Source: JAENWD01 sp963837165 (GTDB lineage Bacteria; Acidobacteriota; Vicinamibacteria; Vicinamibacterales; JAENWD01). From it: DNA of 64,000 bases. A program made the position numbers and the translations under genes. How positions within the stretch are numbered: the stretch's first letter is position 1; every line of letters starts with the position of its first letter. The notes beneath the pieces are model-generated. The model searched no databases. It was not told where the DNA came from and was given only the letters and a program-made list of their open reading frames with translations. The DNA lies in contig CAWIMD010000001.1 of the NCBI GenBank assembly GCA_963837165.1, forward strand, positions 434,001-498,000. The letters run 5' to 3'. This document shows positions 46,628 to 55,209 of the stretch, one piece after another.

Positions 46628-47341
46628 TCACCAGGAGATCGCCGAGACGGGCAGGCGCTCGGCATTCCGCCGCTCGTGCACGATGTGCCCGTCGGCGAGC
46701 GACACGACGCGGTCCGCCATGCCGGCAATCGCGGCGTTGTGGGTGATGATCGCGACCGTCGTGCCCAGCTCCACGTTGACGTGTGCGATGGCCTCCAGCA
46801 CGACGGCCCCGGTCGTGATGTCGAGCGCGCCGGTCGGCTCGTCGCAGAGCAGCACGTCGGGACGCTTGGCGAGCGCGCGCGCGATCGCGACGCGCTGCTG
46901 CTCGCCGCCCGACAGCTGCGCCGGAAAGTGGTCGGCGCGGGCCGAGAGCCCGACCAGCGCCAGCGCGTCGGCGGCCGACATCGGGTCCGGCGCGATCTCG
47001 GTGACCAGCTCCACGTTCTCGCGCGCGGTCAGGCTCGGGATCAGGTTGTAGAACTGGAAGATGAAGCCGACCGCATCGCGCCGGAAGCGCGTCAGCTCGG
47101 TCTCGGTCGCGTTGGTGAGATCCCGGCCTCGGTAACGCACCGTCCCCGTCGTCGGCGAGTCGAGGCCGCCCAGGATGTTCAGCAGCGTGGACTTGCCGCT
47201 GCCCGACGGGCCCAGCAGGACCAGCAGCTCGCGCTCGACGAGGTCGAGGTCGATGCCGCGCAGGGCATGCACGTCCACTTCACCGGTGCGGTACACCTTC
47301 GTCAGGCCGCGGGCCTCGAACAGGCGGGCCGGCGCGGTCAT
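46628..47341 (-). CDS. ABC transporter ATP-binding protein (MacB/LolD type)
   Basis: 237 residues. Walker A GPSGSGKST, Q-loop FIFQFYNLIPSLTARENVE, signature LSGGEQQRVAIARALAKRP, Walker B VLLCDEPTGALD and H-loop ITHN. The sequence is typical of ATPases that drive FtsX-type permeases. It overlaps the TetR gene by four bases upstream and sits three bases from the permease downstream. Confidence 0.92.
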   Translation of the reverse strand: MTAPARLFEARGLTKVYRTGEVDVHALRGIDLDLVERELLVLLGPSGSGKSTLLNILGGLDSPTTGTVRYRGRDLTNATETELTRFRRDAVGFIFQFYNLIPSLTARENVELVTEIAPDPMSAADALALVGLSARADHFPAQLSGGEQQRVAIARALAKRPDVLLCDEPTGALDITTGAVVLEAIAHVNVELGTTVAIITHNAAIAGMADRVVSLADGHIVHERRNAERLPVSAISW

Positions 47342-47976
47342 CGTGGCCGCTCCCGGTCGGGCGGCTCGACGAACCGCTCGACCATCTCGAACAGCGTGAC
47401 CGCCAGCCTATCCATGCCCTCGGGCCCCAGCTCGTCGGCGTGCTGGACCGACCATCGGTCCGCCGCCTCGAGCGCGGCGCCGAGCACCGTGACGAGGAAC
47501 GGCGCGGGGAGGTCCGCGCGCACGGCGCCCACCTGTTGTCCACGGGCGATGAGGCCGCTCAGCCACGTCATGGCCCGCTCGAATTCGGCAGCGACGATCT
47601 CGCCGAGCTCGCGCGACGGCGGCGGGCCGTACACGAGCTTGCCGACGGCTATCAGCCAGGGCTGCTGGGCGGCAGCGGCAACCATCTCGACATACAACGC
47701 GCGCAGCGTGGGCCAGAAGGTGCTGCGCTCGAGCTTGGCCAGGTCCGGGCCGGTCTCCGGCAGCAGGCTCCGCCAGCCCTCGAGGATCACCGTGGCGTAG
47801 AGGTCGGCCTTGTCGTCGAAGTAGTAGTAGGCGGCGCCCTTCGAGATGCCAGCGGCATCGATGATCCGGTTGAGGGAGGCGCCGTCGAAGCCGTGGGCCG
47901 CGAACTCGAGCGCGGCGGCTTCCAGGATGCGGCGCCGCTTGTCGGGCGGCAGCTTGTCGAATCGCGGGCGTGGCAC
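47338..47976 (-). CDS. TetR/AcrR-family transcriptional regulator
   Basis: 212 residues. The N-terminal helix-turn-helix (about residues 13-58) reads RRRILEAAALEFAAHGFDGA then GISKGAAYYYFDDKADLYAT, the standard TetR DNA-binding unit. The C-terminal helical part would bind a ligand. It is the first gene of the ABC export operon, with a palindromic site over its own promoter, so self-repression relieved by the exported compound is the simplest model. Confidence 0.92.
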   Translation of the reverse strand: MPRPRFDKLPPDKRRRILEAAALEFAAHGFDGASLNRIIDAAGISKGAAYYYFDDKADLYATVILEGWRSLLPETGPDLAKLERSTFWPTLRALYVEMVAAAAQQPWLIAVGKLVYGPPPSRELGEIVAAEFERAMTWLSGLIARGQQVGAVRADLPAPFLVTVLGAALEAADRWSVQHADELGPEGMDRLAVTLFEMVERFVEPPDRERPR

Positions 47977-47980
47977 TGAA

Positions 47981-48017
47981 TTAGACCGTCGGGTTCGACC
48001 AGTCGGTCTAAGTATAC
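47981..48017 (-). promoter_or_regulatory. Promoter and putative TetR operator of the export operon
   Basis: On the minus strand TATACT (48017-48012) is a good -10 box. It is followed at once by TTAGACCG-N15-CGGTCTAA (arms 48011-48004 and 47988-47981) with an inner GACCGACTGGTC. The palindrome covers the expected transcription start. The TetR ATG is four bases further on. Confidence 0.6.
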
Positions 48018-48031
48018 CCTACTCGAGGCCC

Positions 48032-48059
48032 GTTGGCAGGCCTGAAGGCCTGCGCTACA
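48032..48059. repeat. GTAGCGCAG-type palindromic repeat (reverse orientation)
   Basis: GTTGGCAGGCCTGAAGGCCT then GCGCTACA, between the export operon promoter and the pckG 3' end. It could end pckG transcripts. Confidence 0.85.
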
Positions 48060-48095
48060 CGAGGGCGCGCGCGCCGAACCGAGCGCGCTCCGGGA

Positions 48096-49874
48096 TTAAT
48101 GCAGTGGCTCCGGGGCGTCGATGGCGTCGTGGATCCGCTCGGCGAGCGTCACGTGCTCCTCGAGGATGCCCGCCGGCAGGTGGCTGCCGAAGGTGCGGAG
48201 GAACGTATCCTGACCTTCGACGGCCTCCACCCACTCGGCCGGATCGACTCCCAGCAGCGCCACCAGCGCATCGTCTGACATCTGGAGCCCCCGACGGTCG
48301 AGCGCGTCCGGCGTCGGCATCAGCCCTATGGGCGTCTCGACCGCCGTGCCGCGGCCCTCGGTCCGCTCCAGGATCCACTCCAGCACGCGCAGGTTGTCGC
48401 CGAAGCCCGGCCAGAGCACGCGCCCGTCGGTGCCGGTGCGGAACCAGTTGACGCGGAAGACGCGCGGCGGATGCGTGAGGCCCTGCCCGACGTCGAGCCA
48501 GTGCTGCCAGTAGTCGCCCATGTTGTAGCCGCAGAACGGCACCATGGCCATCGGGTCGCGTCGCAGCACGCCGACCTTGCCCGTGGCGGCGGCTGTGGTC
48601 TCGGAGGCCAGCGTCGCGCCGAGGAACGTGCCGTGCTGCCAGGATCGCGCTTCGTAGACGAGGGGCACGCGGCGCTGGCGGCGCGCCCCGAAGAGGATCG
48701 CGTCGATGGGGACGCCATCGGGGTTGTCGAACTCGGGCGACAGCGTGCCGCACTCGCGCGCAGGCGTCGTGAACCGGCTGTTCGGATGCGCCGCCTTGCC
48801 GCCCGACGCCGGTGTCCACGGCCGGCCCTGCCAGTCGAGCGCCTGGGGGGGCGCCGGATCGTCGTGGCCCTCCCACCAGGGCGTCCCGTCGGGCCGGAGC
48901 GCGACGTTCGTGTAGATCGTGTTTCGGCGGATCATCTCGAATGCGGTGGGGTTCGTGCGATGACTGGTGCCGGGCGCGACGCCGAAGAAGCCCGCCTCGG
49001 GGTTGACCGCCCACAGCCGCCCCTCCGGCCCCGGACGCAGCCACGCGATGTCGTCGCCGATCGTGCGCGCCCGCCAGCCCGGCATCGACGCGGGCGGCAC
49101 GAGCATCGCCAGGTTGGTTTTTCCGCACGCTGACGGGAAGGCCCCCGTGACGTAGTGCACGCGGCCCTCGGGGGTCGTCAGCTCGAGGATGAGCATGTGC
49201 TCGGCGAGCCACCCCTCCCGGTGCGCCAGGGCGCTCGCCAGCCGCAGCGCCATGCACTTCTTTCCCAGCAGCGCGTTCCCGCCATAGCCGGAGCCCACCG
49301 ACCAGACGGTGTTCTCTCCGGGGAAGTGCATGATGAAGCGCCGCTCGGGGCTGAGGTCGCCCAGCGCGTGCAGGCAGCGGGTGAAGTCGCCGCCCTCGAG
49401 ATGATCCAGCGCCACCTGCCCGACACGCGTCATGATGCCCATGTTGAGCACGACGTACCGGCTGTCGGTCACCTGGACGCCCACCTTCGCGAACCTCGAG
49501 CCAGGGGGGCCCATGAGGAAGGGCAACACGTACATGGTCCGGCCCGACATCGCGCCGGTGAGCAGCGGCGTCACCCTGGCACGGGCATCGGCGGGCGACA
49601 TCCAGTTGTTGGTCGGGCCGGCATCCTCCTGGCGATCGGAGCAGATGAACGTCAGGTGCTCGGTTCGCGCGACGTCGTGGGGCGCGCTACGGTGGAGGTA
49701 GCAGCCCGGCAGCTTCTCCTGGTTGAGCTCGATCAGCTCGCCGGACGCCAGGCATTCCTCGATCAGGGCGGCGCGCTCGTCCGCCGACCCGTCGCAATAG
49801 ACGAGGCGGTCGGGCCTGGTCATGGCCCGTACGTCGTCCACCCACCGCTGAACCTCTCCCTCCGGCTGTCTCAT
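48096..49874 (-). CDS. pckG: Phosphoenolpyruvate carboxykinase (GTP)
   Basis: 592 residues. It converts oxaloacetate plus GTP to phosphoenolpyruvate, the first gluconeogenic step from C4 acids. The P-loop (kinase-1a) GAFPSACGKTNLAML holds the active Cys of the GTP-dependent class. Other family regions: HFPGENTVWSVGSGYGGNAL, LLGKKCMALRLASA, TIGDDIAWLRPGPEG, AVNPEAGFFGVAPGTS, MVPFCGYNMGDYWQHWL and PGFGDNLRVLEWILERTEGR. Full length for the family. Confidence 0.95.
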   Translation of the reverse strand: MRQPEGEVQRWVDDVRAMTRPDRLVYCDGSADERAALIEECLASGELIELNQEKLPGCYLHRSAPHDVARTEHLTFICSDRQEDAGPTNNWMSPADARARVTPLLTGAMSGRTMYVLPFLMGPPGSRFAKVGVQVTDSRYVVLNMGIMTRVGQVALDHLEGGDFTRCLHALGDLSPERRFIMHFPGENTVWSVGSGYGGNALLGKKCMALRLASALAHREGWLAEHMLILELTTPEGRVHYVTGAFPSACGKTNLAMLVPPASMPGWRARTIGDDIAWLRPGPEGRLWAVNPEAGFFGVAPGTSHRTNPTAFEMIRRNTIYTNVALRPDGTPWWEGHDDPAPPQALDWQGRPWTPASGGKAAHPNSRFTTPARECGTLSPEFDNPDGVPIDAILFGARRQRRVPLVYEARSWQHGTFLGATLASETTAAATGKVGVLRRDPMAMVPFCGYNMGDYWQHWLDVGQGLTHPPRVFRVNWFRTGTDGRVLWPGFGDNLRVLEWILERTEGRGTAVETPIGLMPTPDALDRRGLQMSDDALVALLGVDPAEWVEAVEGQDTFLRTFGSHLPAGILEEHVTLAERIHDAIDAPEPLH

Positions 49875-50040
49875 CGCCGCTCCCAGTCTCCGATTCTAAT
49901 CCTCGCGGCACGCCGGACGGCCGTCAGCCGGCGGAAGCTGCGGCAGCGAAACGACTGGTCGGACAACCATCTCGCGCGCCCGGCGTCTTATTCTCGTAGC
50001 GCATGTGAATCCTCGACACGCCCGTGTTGCGCAGGCCACA

Positions 50041-50138
50041 TGTAGCGCAGACCTTCAGGTCTGCCAACCGTCACGTGTAGCGCAGACCTTCAGGTCTGCC
50101 AACCATCACGTGTAGCGCAGACCTTCAGGTCTGCCAAC
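50041..50138. repeat. Three direct copies of the GTAGCGCAG palindromic repeat
   Basis: Copies at 50041-50068, 50076-50103 and 50111-50138, each 28 bp with core GCAGACCTTCAGGTCTGC and ending CAAC. They are spaced exactly 35 bp apart with 7-bp spacers (CGTCACG, CATCACG). The gap between pckG and the next plus gene (49875-50231) otherwise holds no gene. Confidence 0.9.
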
Positions 50139-50231
50139 AGGCGCGGGCGGACGAACTCACGTGTGCTGCGGGTCAATATCGAACGATCGCTCGCGCCACC
50201 TGCCCGGTCGGCGCGGACGACGGAGGAGACC

Positions 50232-50450
50232 ATGCCGAACCCGGTGACCACCCCTCCTCGGTCCCACGTGCTCACGCGGATCCGCGCGGAGTACCTCGAG
50301 ATGCCCGGGCTCTCGCTCACCCTGCGACAGGGCGAACGGCTCTGGGGCCTGGAACGCCGCGAGCTGGAGCCGCTGCTCGGCCGGCTGGTTCAGTGCGGAT
50401 TCCTGGCCCTCCTCGGCGACCGATACGTGCTCAGAACCTGCATCGCCTGA
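50232..50450 (+). CDS. Small winged-helix-like protein
   Basis: 72 residues with GGAGGA before the ATG. The sequence RIRAEYLEMPGLSLTLRQGE, RLWGLERRELEPLLGRLVQC and GFLALLGDRYV has the helix-turn-helix plus wing pattern of short regulators common in this group. The motif EMPGL-LT-x-Q-x-x-RLWGL suggests DNA binding; no target known. Confidence 0.7.
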   Translation: MPNPVTTPPRSHVLTRIRAEYLEMPGLSLTLRQGERLWGLERRELEPLLGRLVQCGFLALLGDRYVLRTCIA

Positions 50451-50612
50451 TCGCCGGCCGGCGTCGGCGCCCGTCCGGCCATCGCCGGGCGCGGTGCGTC
50501 CGTGCAGTCCGCTGGACGTGTGTTCGCGGGATCGCCACAGCCTCGTTTCCGGGTACTGTATGGCGGATCGGCAGGGCTTGCCCGGCCGCTCACTTCCTCA
50601 AGGGAGACCCCG

Positions 50613-51194
50613 ATGGACCGACGATTCCCGAAGGCCGCACGATGGCTCGCGTCGAGCCTCGCGCTCGTACTGCTACTCCTGCCCGCCGCTGCCCGCGCGC
50701 AGTCGATGGGCGAGCCATCCACCCCGCCCGAGATGGTGGCGACCTACGACACACTGGCCGACGGCATCCTGGCGCTGAAGCGGACCGAGGAGAACCTCGT
50801 CCGATCGATTGTCGCCGCGGCGAACGCGCACGGCCAGGTGCAGCTCGCGCGCGCCAGGCGGTCGCTCGCCGCCGGCGACGCGGCCGGTGCCCGCGCCGCG
50901 GTTGAGGCGCTGGCCGCCGCGGTGGCGCAGATGGCCACCGAAGGCGACAACTCGGTGGCGGCCGTCCGCAAGCGGCTGCTCGAAGGTGGCCATCACCACA
51001 ACGCGGCCGGCGAGGCGCAGGGCGTCTTCGACGAGGGCTTCGTGATCGTCACGCGCGCCGCCAAACAGAAGCTGCTGGACTCGTCGCGCCGGATCGGGCA
51101 GATGGCGTCGTCGTCGCCGACGGCCGCGGGCCTCGACAGCGAGTGGGCGTCGGTCCAGACCGTCTACAAGGACCTGATGACGCCCGCGAAGTGA
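50613..51194 (+). CDS. Secreted helical hypothetical protein
   Basis: 193 residues. A signal peptide (LASSLALVLLLLPAAARAQS) and then an all-helical mature part rich in Ala with many heptad-like stretches (YDTLADGILALKRTEENLVR, AAGDAAGARAAVEALAAAVA) and a HHHNAAGEAQ patch. No family known to me. Its stop overlaps the GTG of the CRTAC1 gene, so the two are made together. Confidence 0.7.
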   Translation: MDRRFPKAARWLASSLALVLLLLPAAARAQSMGEPSTPPEMVATYDTLADGILALKRTEENLVRSIVAAANAHGQVQLARARRSLAAGDAAGARAAVEALAAAVAQMATEGDNSVAAVRKRLLEGGHHHNAAGEAQGVFDEGFVIVTRAAKQKLLDSSRRIGQMASSSPTAAGLDSEWASVQTVYKDLMTPAK

Positions 51195-52906
51195 GCGGAT
51201 CGGTGCTGGTGCGCGTCCTGGGCCTGTCGGCGATGGCGGCCGCGCTCGCCCTGGTCTCCGCGCCAGTGGCGCGGCCGACCCTGCGCGCCGCCGGCGCGCC
51301 GTCGCTTCGTTTCGTCGACGTCGCCGGCACGGCCGGGCTCACGCGCGTGCTCCTGGCCGGTCGTCCCGGGAAGGATCACCTGCTCGACTCGGCCGGCGCC
51401 GGCGCCGCGTTCCTCGACTACGACCGCGACGGCCGGCTCGACGTGTACCTCGTCAACGGCTGGCGGCTGGACGGGTCCCGGATCGTCGAGAAAGGACGGA
51501 ACGGGCTCTACCGCGGCCGGCCTGACGGCACTTTCGAGGACGTGACCGATCGCGCCGGCGTCGGTGGGGAAGGGGCGTGGGGCTCTGGCGCGTTCGTGGC
51601 CGACTACGACGGCGACGGCTGGCCCGACATCCTCGTCACGGCGTTCGGCGCCAACGTGCTCTACCGGAACCTCGGCAACGGCCGCTTCCAGAACGTCGCC
51701 GGGCAGGCTGGTGTCGAGTCGCCCGGCTGGAACACGGGTGCGGCATTCTTCGATGCGGATGGTGACGGCGACCTCGATCTCTACATCGCGTCGTATATCG
51801 ACGCCTCGCTCGCCGACGTGCTGAACGCCCGGCGCACGCTCAGCTGGAAGGGCGTGGAGATGGTGGCGTTCGGCCCCTTCGGCCTGAAAGGGGCGCCCGA
51901 TCACTTCTTCCGCAACCAGGGCGCCGGCCGGTTCGTGGACGCCACGCGCGAGGCAGGGCTCGTGGACCGCGCCGCCGGCTTCGGCTTCGGCGTGCGGGCG
52001 GCCGACGTCGATCGCGACGGGGATCAGGATCTGTTCGTCGCCAACGACTCGGATCCGAACTACCTGTACCGCAACGACGGCCATGGCGCGTTCACCGAGG
52101 TGGCCACATGGTCCGGATGCGCGCTCGACGAGAAGGGCGCCGCGCAGGCCAGCATGGGCGTGGCGCTGGGCGACGCGACCGGCGACGGCGTGCTCGACCT
52201 GTTCGTCACCAACTTCGCCGAGGACTTCTCGACGCTGTACGGCGGCACGGGCGGCGGGCTCTTCGAGGATCTCTCGCGCCAGACGGGCGTCGGGCCGATG
52301 ACGTTCCGCCCGCTGTCGTGGGGGACCGCCCTGGCCGACCTGGACAACGACGGGGACCTCGATCTGGTGGTCGCCAACGGGCACATCTACCCGCAGATCG
52401 ATCGGCACCCGGAGTTCGTCGGCACCTACGCGCAGCGCAACCTGCTGGCCGAGAACCTGGGGCCGGGCAGAACGCCACTCTTCCGCGACCGAACCGCGGC
52501 GTCGGGGCCGGGATTCGACGAGGTCCGGTCCACGCGCGGCCTGGCGGTCGGCGACTTCGACAACGACGGCGATCTGGACCTGTTGTTCACGAACCTGGAC
52601 GGTCCGCCGAGCCTGCTGCGCAACGACAGCCCGGGAGGCGCGTGGCTGACGCTCGTGCTCGAGGACCGCGCGGGCCGGCCGGCGCCGGTGGGCACCAGCG
52701 TCACCGTCACGGCCGGCGGGCGATCGCAATGGCGCGACGTCGCCGCCGGCGAATCGTACATGAGCACGCACGACCCGCGACCGCACTTCGGCCTGGGCAC
52801 GGCCGACACCGTCGATCGAGTGGATGTCGCCTGGCCCGACGGCACACACACCGTCCGCGAGCACGTGAAGACCCGGCAGTTCCTCACGATTCGACAGGGG
52901 GACTGA
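51191..52906 (+). CDS. CRTAC1-type protein with FG-GAP repeats and ASPIC/UnbV end
   Basis: 571 residues. A signal peptide, then repeated calcium-loop FG-GAP/VCBS units (FLDYDRDGRLDVYLVNGWRL, FVADYDGDGWPDILVTAFGA, FFDADGDGDLDLYIASYIDA, DVDRDGDQDLFVANDSD, DLDNDGDLDLVVANGHI, DFDNDGDLDLLFTNLDG) forming a beta-propeller. The last 75 residues are the ASPIC/UnbV domain (HFGLGTADTVDRVDVAWPDG). It is exported and probably binds surface ligands. The GTG start is within the stop of the preceding gene. Confidence 0.9.
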   Translation: MSGSVLVRVLGLSAMAAALALVSAPVARPTLRAAGAPSLRFVDVAGTAGLTRVLLAGRPGKDHLLDSAGAGAAFLDYDRDGRLDVYLVNGWRLDGSRIVEKGRNGLYRGRPDGTFEDVTDRAGVGGEGAWGSGAFVADYDGDGWPDILVTAFGANVLYRNLGNGRFQNVAGQAGVESPGWNTGAAFFDADGDGDLDLYIASYIDASLADVLNARRTLSWKGVEMVAFGPFGLKGAPDHFFRNQGAGRFVDATREAGLVDRAAGFGFGVRAADVDRDGDQDLFVANDSDPNYLYRNDGHGAFTEVATWSGCALDEKGAAQASMGVALGDATGDGVLDLFVTNFAEDFSTLYGGTGGGLFEDLSRQTGVGPMTFRPLSWGTALADLDNDGDLDLVVANGHIYPQIDRHPEFVGTYAQRNLLAENLGPGRTPLFRDRTAASGPGFDEVRSTRGLAVGDFDNDGDLDLLFTNLDGPPSLLRNDSPGGAWLTLVLEDRAGRPAPVGTSVTVTAGGRSQWRDVAAGESYMSTHDPRPHFGLGTADTVDRVDVAWPDGTHTVREHVKTRQFLTIRQGD

Positions 52907-52921
52907 CCTCGCGCGCGCCCT

Positions 52922-53093
52922 GGGCAGACCTGAAGGTCTGCGCTACATGCGTTGCGCGCGCCCTGGTGTAGCGCAGGCCTTGAGGCCTGCCAACCAGCGC
53001 CCGGGCAGACCTGAGGCTGCGCCGCGCGGCTCGTGTAGCGCAGGCCTTCAGGCCTGCCAATCAGCACGCGGGCAGACCTGAGGCTCCGCCCTC
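52922..53093. repeat. Cluster of GTAGCGCAG-type palindromic repeats
   Basis: One reverse copy (52922-52949), two forward copies (52966-52994 and 53033-53060), and two shortened copies in which the second arm is lost (GGGCAGACCTGAGGCT at about 53002 and 53070). The cluster fills the whole gap between two converging genes. Confidence 0.85.
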
Positions 53094-53095
53094 GG

Positions 53096-54937
53096 TCAGG
53101 TTGCAGGCAGGGGCAGCGGTTCCAACCTGAAATACCAGAACCTGAAGGCGACCGGCTGATTGCCTGCGAGCCAGGTGAAATCCCGGCCGGCGGTGCCGGC
53201 CGGCACGGTCCCGGCAGCCACCAGATCGATCCGGTTCATGCCTGCGTGCACGATGGTCGCCGGCACCTCGAGGCGGTATGTGCCAATTCGTGAGGGGTCG
53301 TAGGCGAGGTCGAGCGTGGCGAGCGGCACGCGGTTGAAGAACACCGAAAGCGTGCTGCGTCGGGGACTCCCGCCCTGCACCGGATCGATCCGCAGGGTCA
53401 GCGCACACGCGACCGGTCGCGGCACGAGGACTCGCAGCGCGGCCTGCGCGCTCGTGGCAGCCCGCACGGTGACGGCGCCCGTCGTGTGCGCGCGCGACCA
53501 GCTGCCGGCCAGGAACAGCCGGTGGCGCGCATCGGCCTGCACGGTCACCGGCGACCCCTGCCCGAGCGCCTCCCGTGCGACGAGCAGCGGCAGCGCCAGG
53601 TACGCGAGCCATGCCAGCGTGCCAGCCACCGCCACGACGGCGGCGCGCACCCAGAAGCGGCGCGGCAGCGCTGCCTGCACCGTCGTGGTCCGCCGTGCCA
53701 GCGACCAGGCGAGCGCGACGGCCCGCCTGAGGCACTCCACAGCCGCGACGAGGTAGATCGGGTAGACGTGCTCCGAAAATCGCCAGGCGCCACCGCCTCC
53801 AAGCGACCAGGTGAGGCTGTACGGCACGAGCGAGGCGAAGAGGATCACGAGCAGCAGGCGGCCGACGGGCGACCAGAGCATCAGGATCAGCCCCAGGACC
53901 GCCGACACGCGCAGCGATGCCGCCAGCGCGGGCGACCACGGCCGAAAGCCGCGCCACTTGCCGATGAACGGCCACGCGAACAACCCCCCGCTCGCGGTGT
54001 CGAGCGCCGCGAGCGGCTGCGCGGCGGCGTTGCGCGCCATGAACCGCAGGGCCGACTCGTGCACCGACGCCGACAGCCCCTCGGCGGCGCGATAGTACGT
54101 GGTGTGGTAGTTCACGGCGTAGAAGGGATCGCCGGTGGCCCGGGCGCAGTTCACCAGGTACGGTCCGGCGACGACAGCCGTGACGAGCAGCGCCAGCGCC
54201 GCCCGGCCGGCAGTGGCCCGGCGCGTGCCCGAGGGCGCTTCGAGCACGATCCAGGTCAGCCCGGGCAGGACGTACGAGAGCGCCGACAGCCGCGTCAGGC
54301 ACGCCAGCCCGGCCATCACCCCGGCGACGACCGCACGACGGGGCGTCCTGACTCTTGCCAGTTGAATCAGCGACCAGATCGTCAGCACCGTGAACAGCGT
54401 GAAGGTGTCGTCGCGCCAGCCGTCCACGGCCCAGCTCACGCTGTCGAGCTCGACGGCCCAGGCGAGCGCCGCGCCCAACCCGACGGCGGGGCCGAACGCC
54501 GCGGCGCCCATGAGATAGGTGGCCGGGACGACCAGCACGCTCGAGATCGCCGACGCGGTGCTGACGGCGATGTCGTGCCCGTCGAGGAGCCACAACTGGG
54601 TCCTGACCAGCGCGAGGAACACCGGCTCGCGGACGTGCGGCTGGTAGAAGGACCGCATCTCCCGCGCGTAGCGCAGGTAGTTGATCGGATCGCCCCCGAC
54701 GTACGGCGTCGGATCGGGCTTCCACCGGACCGTTCGCGGGCGCAGGTGGGTGCCGATCGCGGCCAGGGCCTGCACGCCATCGCGTGCCCAGGCCGGACCG
54801 GGCACGCCGCCGTACCGGCCGACGAGCGCGTCCGCCCGGAGCGCAGCGGCGTACACCGTGAGGAGCGCGACGGCTGCGCCGACGGCCACGCGTCCCGGCC
54901 GCGCGCGACGATACCAGGGGTGCCGACGATCTGACAC
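53096..54937 (-). CDS. Polytopic glycosyltransferase-39-like membrane protein
   Basis: About 613 residues. Ten to eleven membrane helices with a first loop containing DPINYLRYAREMRSFYQPHV and REPVFLAL, the acidic first-loop pattern of GT-C transferases that use lipid-linked sugars. The soluble C-terminal 180 residues are beta-rich (VARPVACALTL-like, LRIDPVQGG). GTG 54937 has GGAG upstream; an in-frame ATG at 54991 lies within a repeat. GT-C membership is inferred from layout, not a clear motif. Confidence 0.7.
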   Translation of the reverse strand: MSDRRHPWYRRARPGRVAVGAAVALLTVYAAALRADALVGRYGGVPGPAWARDGVQALAAIGTHLRPRTVRWKPDPTPYVGGDPINYLRYAREMRSFYQPHVREPVFLALVRTQLWLLDGHDIAVSTASAISSVLVVPATYLMGAAAFGPAVGLGAALAWAVELDSVSWAVDGWRDDTFTLFTVLTIWSLIQLARVRTPRRAVVAGVMAGLACLTRLSALSYVLPGLTWIVLEAPSGTRRATAGRAALALLVTAVVAGPYLVNCARATGDPFYAVNYHTTYYRAAEGLSASVHESALRFMARNAAAQPLAALDTASGGLFAWPFIGKWRGFRPWSPALAASLRVSAVLGLILMLWSPVGRLLLVILFASLVPYSLTWSLGGGGAWRFSEHVYPIYLVAAVECLRRAVALAWSLARRTTTVQAALPRRFWVRAAVVAVAGTLAWLAYLALPLLVAREALGQGSPVTVQADARHRLFLAGSWSRAHTTGAVTVRAATSAQAALRVLVPRPVACALTLRIDPVQGGSPRRSTLSVFFNRVPLATLDLAYDPSRIGTYRLEVPATIVHAGMNRIDLVAAGTVPAGTAGRDFTWLAGNQPVAFRFWYFRLEPLPLPAT

Positions 54938-54962
54938 CAGGGCTCCGCCACCAAGTGGGCTG

Positions 54963-55165
54963 TCCGCTGGAGCGGTACTACCAGCTGCCATGTTTCGACC
55001 GTGAACGGCGGCCGCGGGAACGGAGCGGCCGGTCCTGAGTCGCAAGAAACACCACTAGTGGCCCGTATCCGCTGGAGCGGTACTGGCAGCTGCGGGGCTT
55101 CGCCGTGAAAGTCGGCCGCGACAACGGAGCGGCCGGTAGTACTTCGCAAGAGACACTCCACTAGT
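54963..55165. repeat. Two direct copies of a ~98-bp intergenic unit
   Basis: 54963-55060 and 55068-55165 both run from TCCGCTGGAGCGGTACT to CACTAGTG, with roughly three quarters of positions equal and one small gap. They fill the divergent gap between the membrane transferase and the patatin gene. Confidence 0.75.
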
Positions 55166-55209
55166 GTGTCATGGGAACCGACGGTCGCAGTCTGGACGAC
55201 AATGGGCCC

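Noticed and set aside
44736..47051. 771-codon plus-strand frame across the ABC permease genes
   Set aside because: It lies opposite clearly recognisable permease and ATPase genes and has shadow composition (His/Arg/Gln-rich) with no domain.
48033..48278. Small protein starting AGLKACATR
   Set aside because: This peptide is the translation of the GTAGCGCAG palindromic repeat; such calls are repeat artefacts.
50041..50138. CRISPR array
   Set aside because: Repeats are palindromic throughout, spacers are 7 bp and nearly identical, and no cas genes are present.
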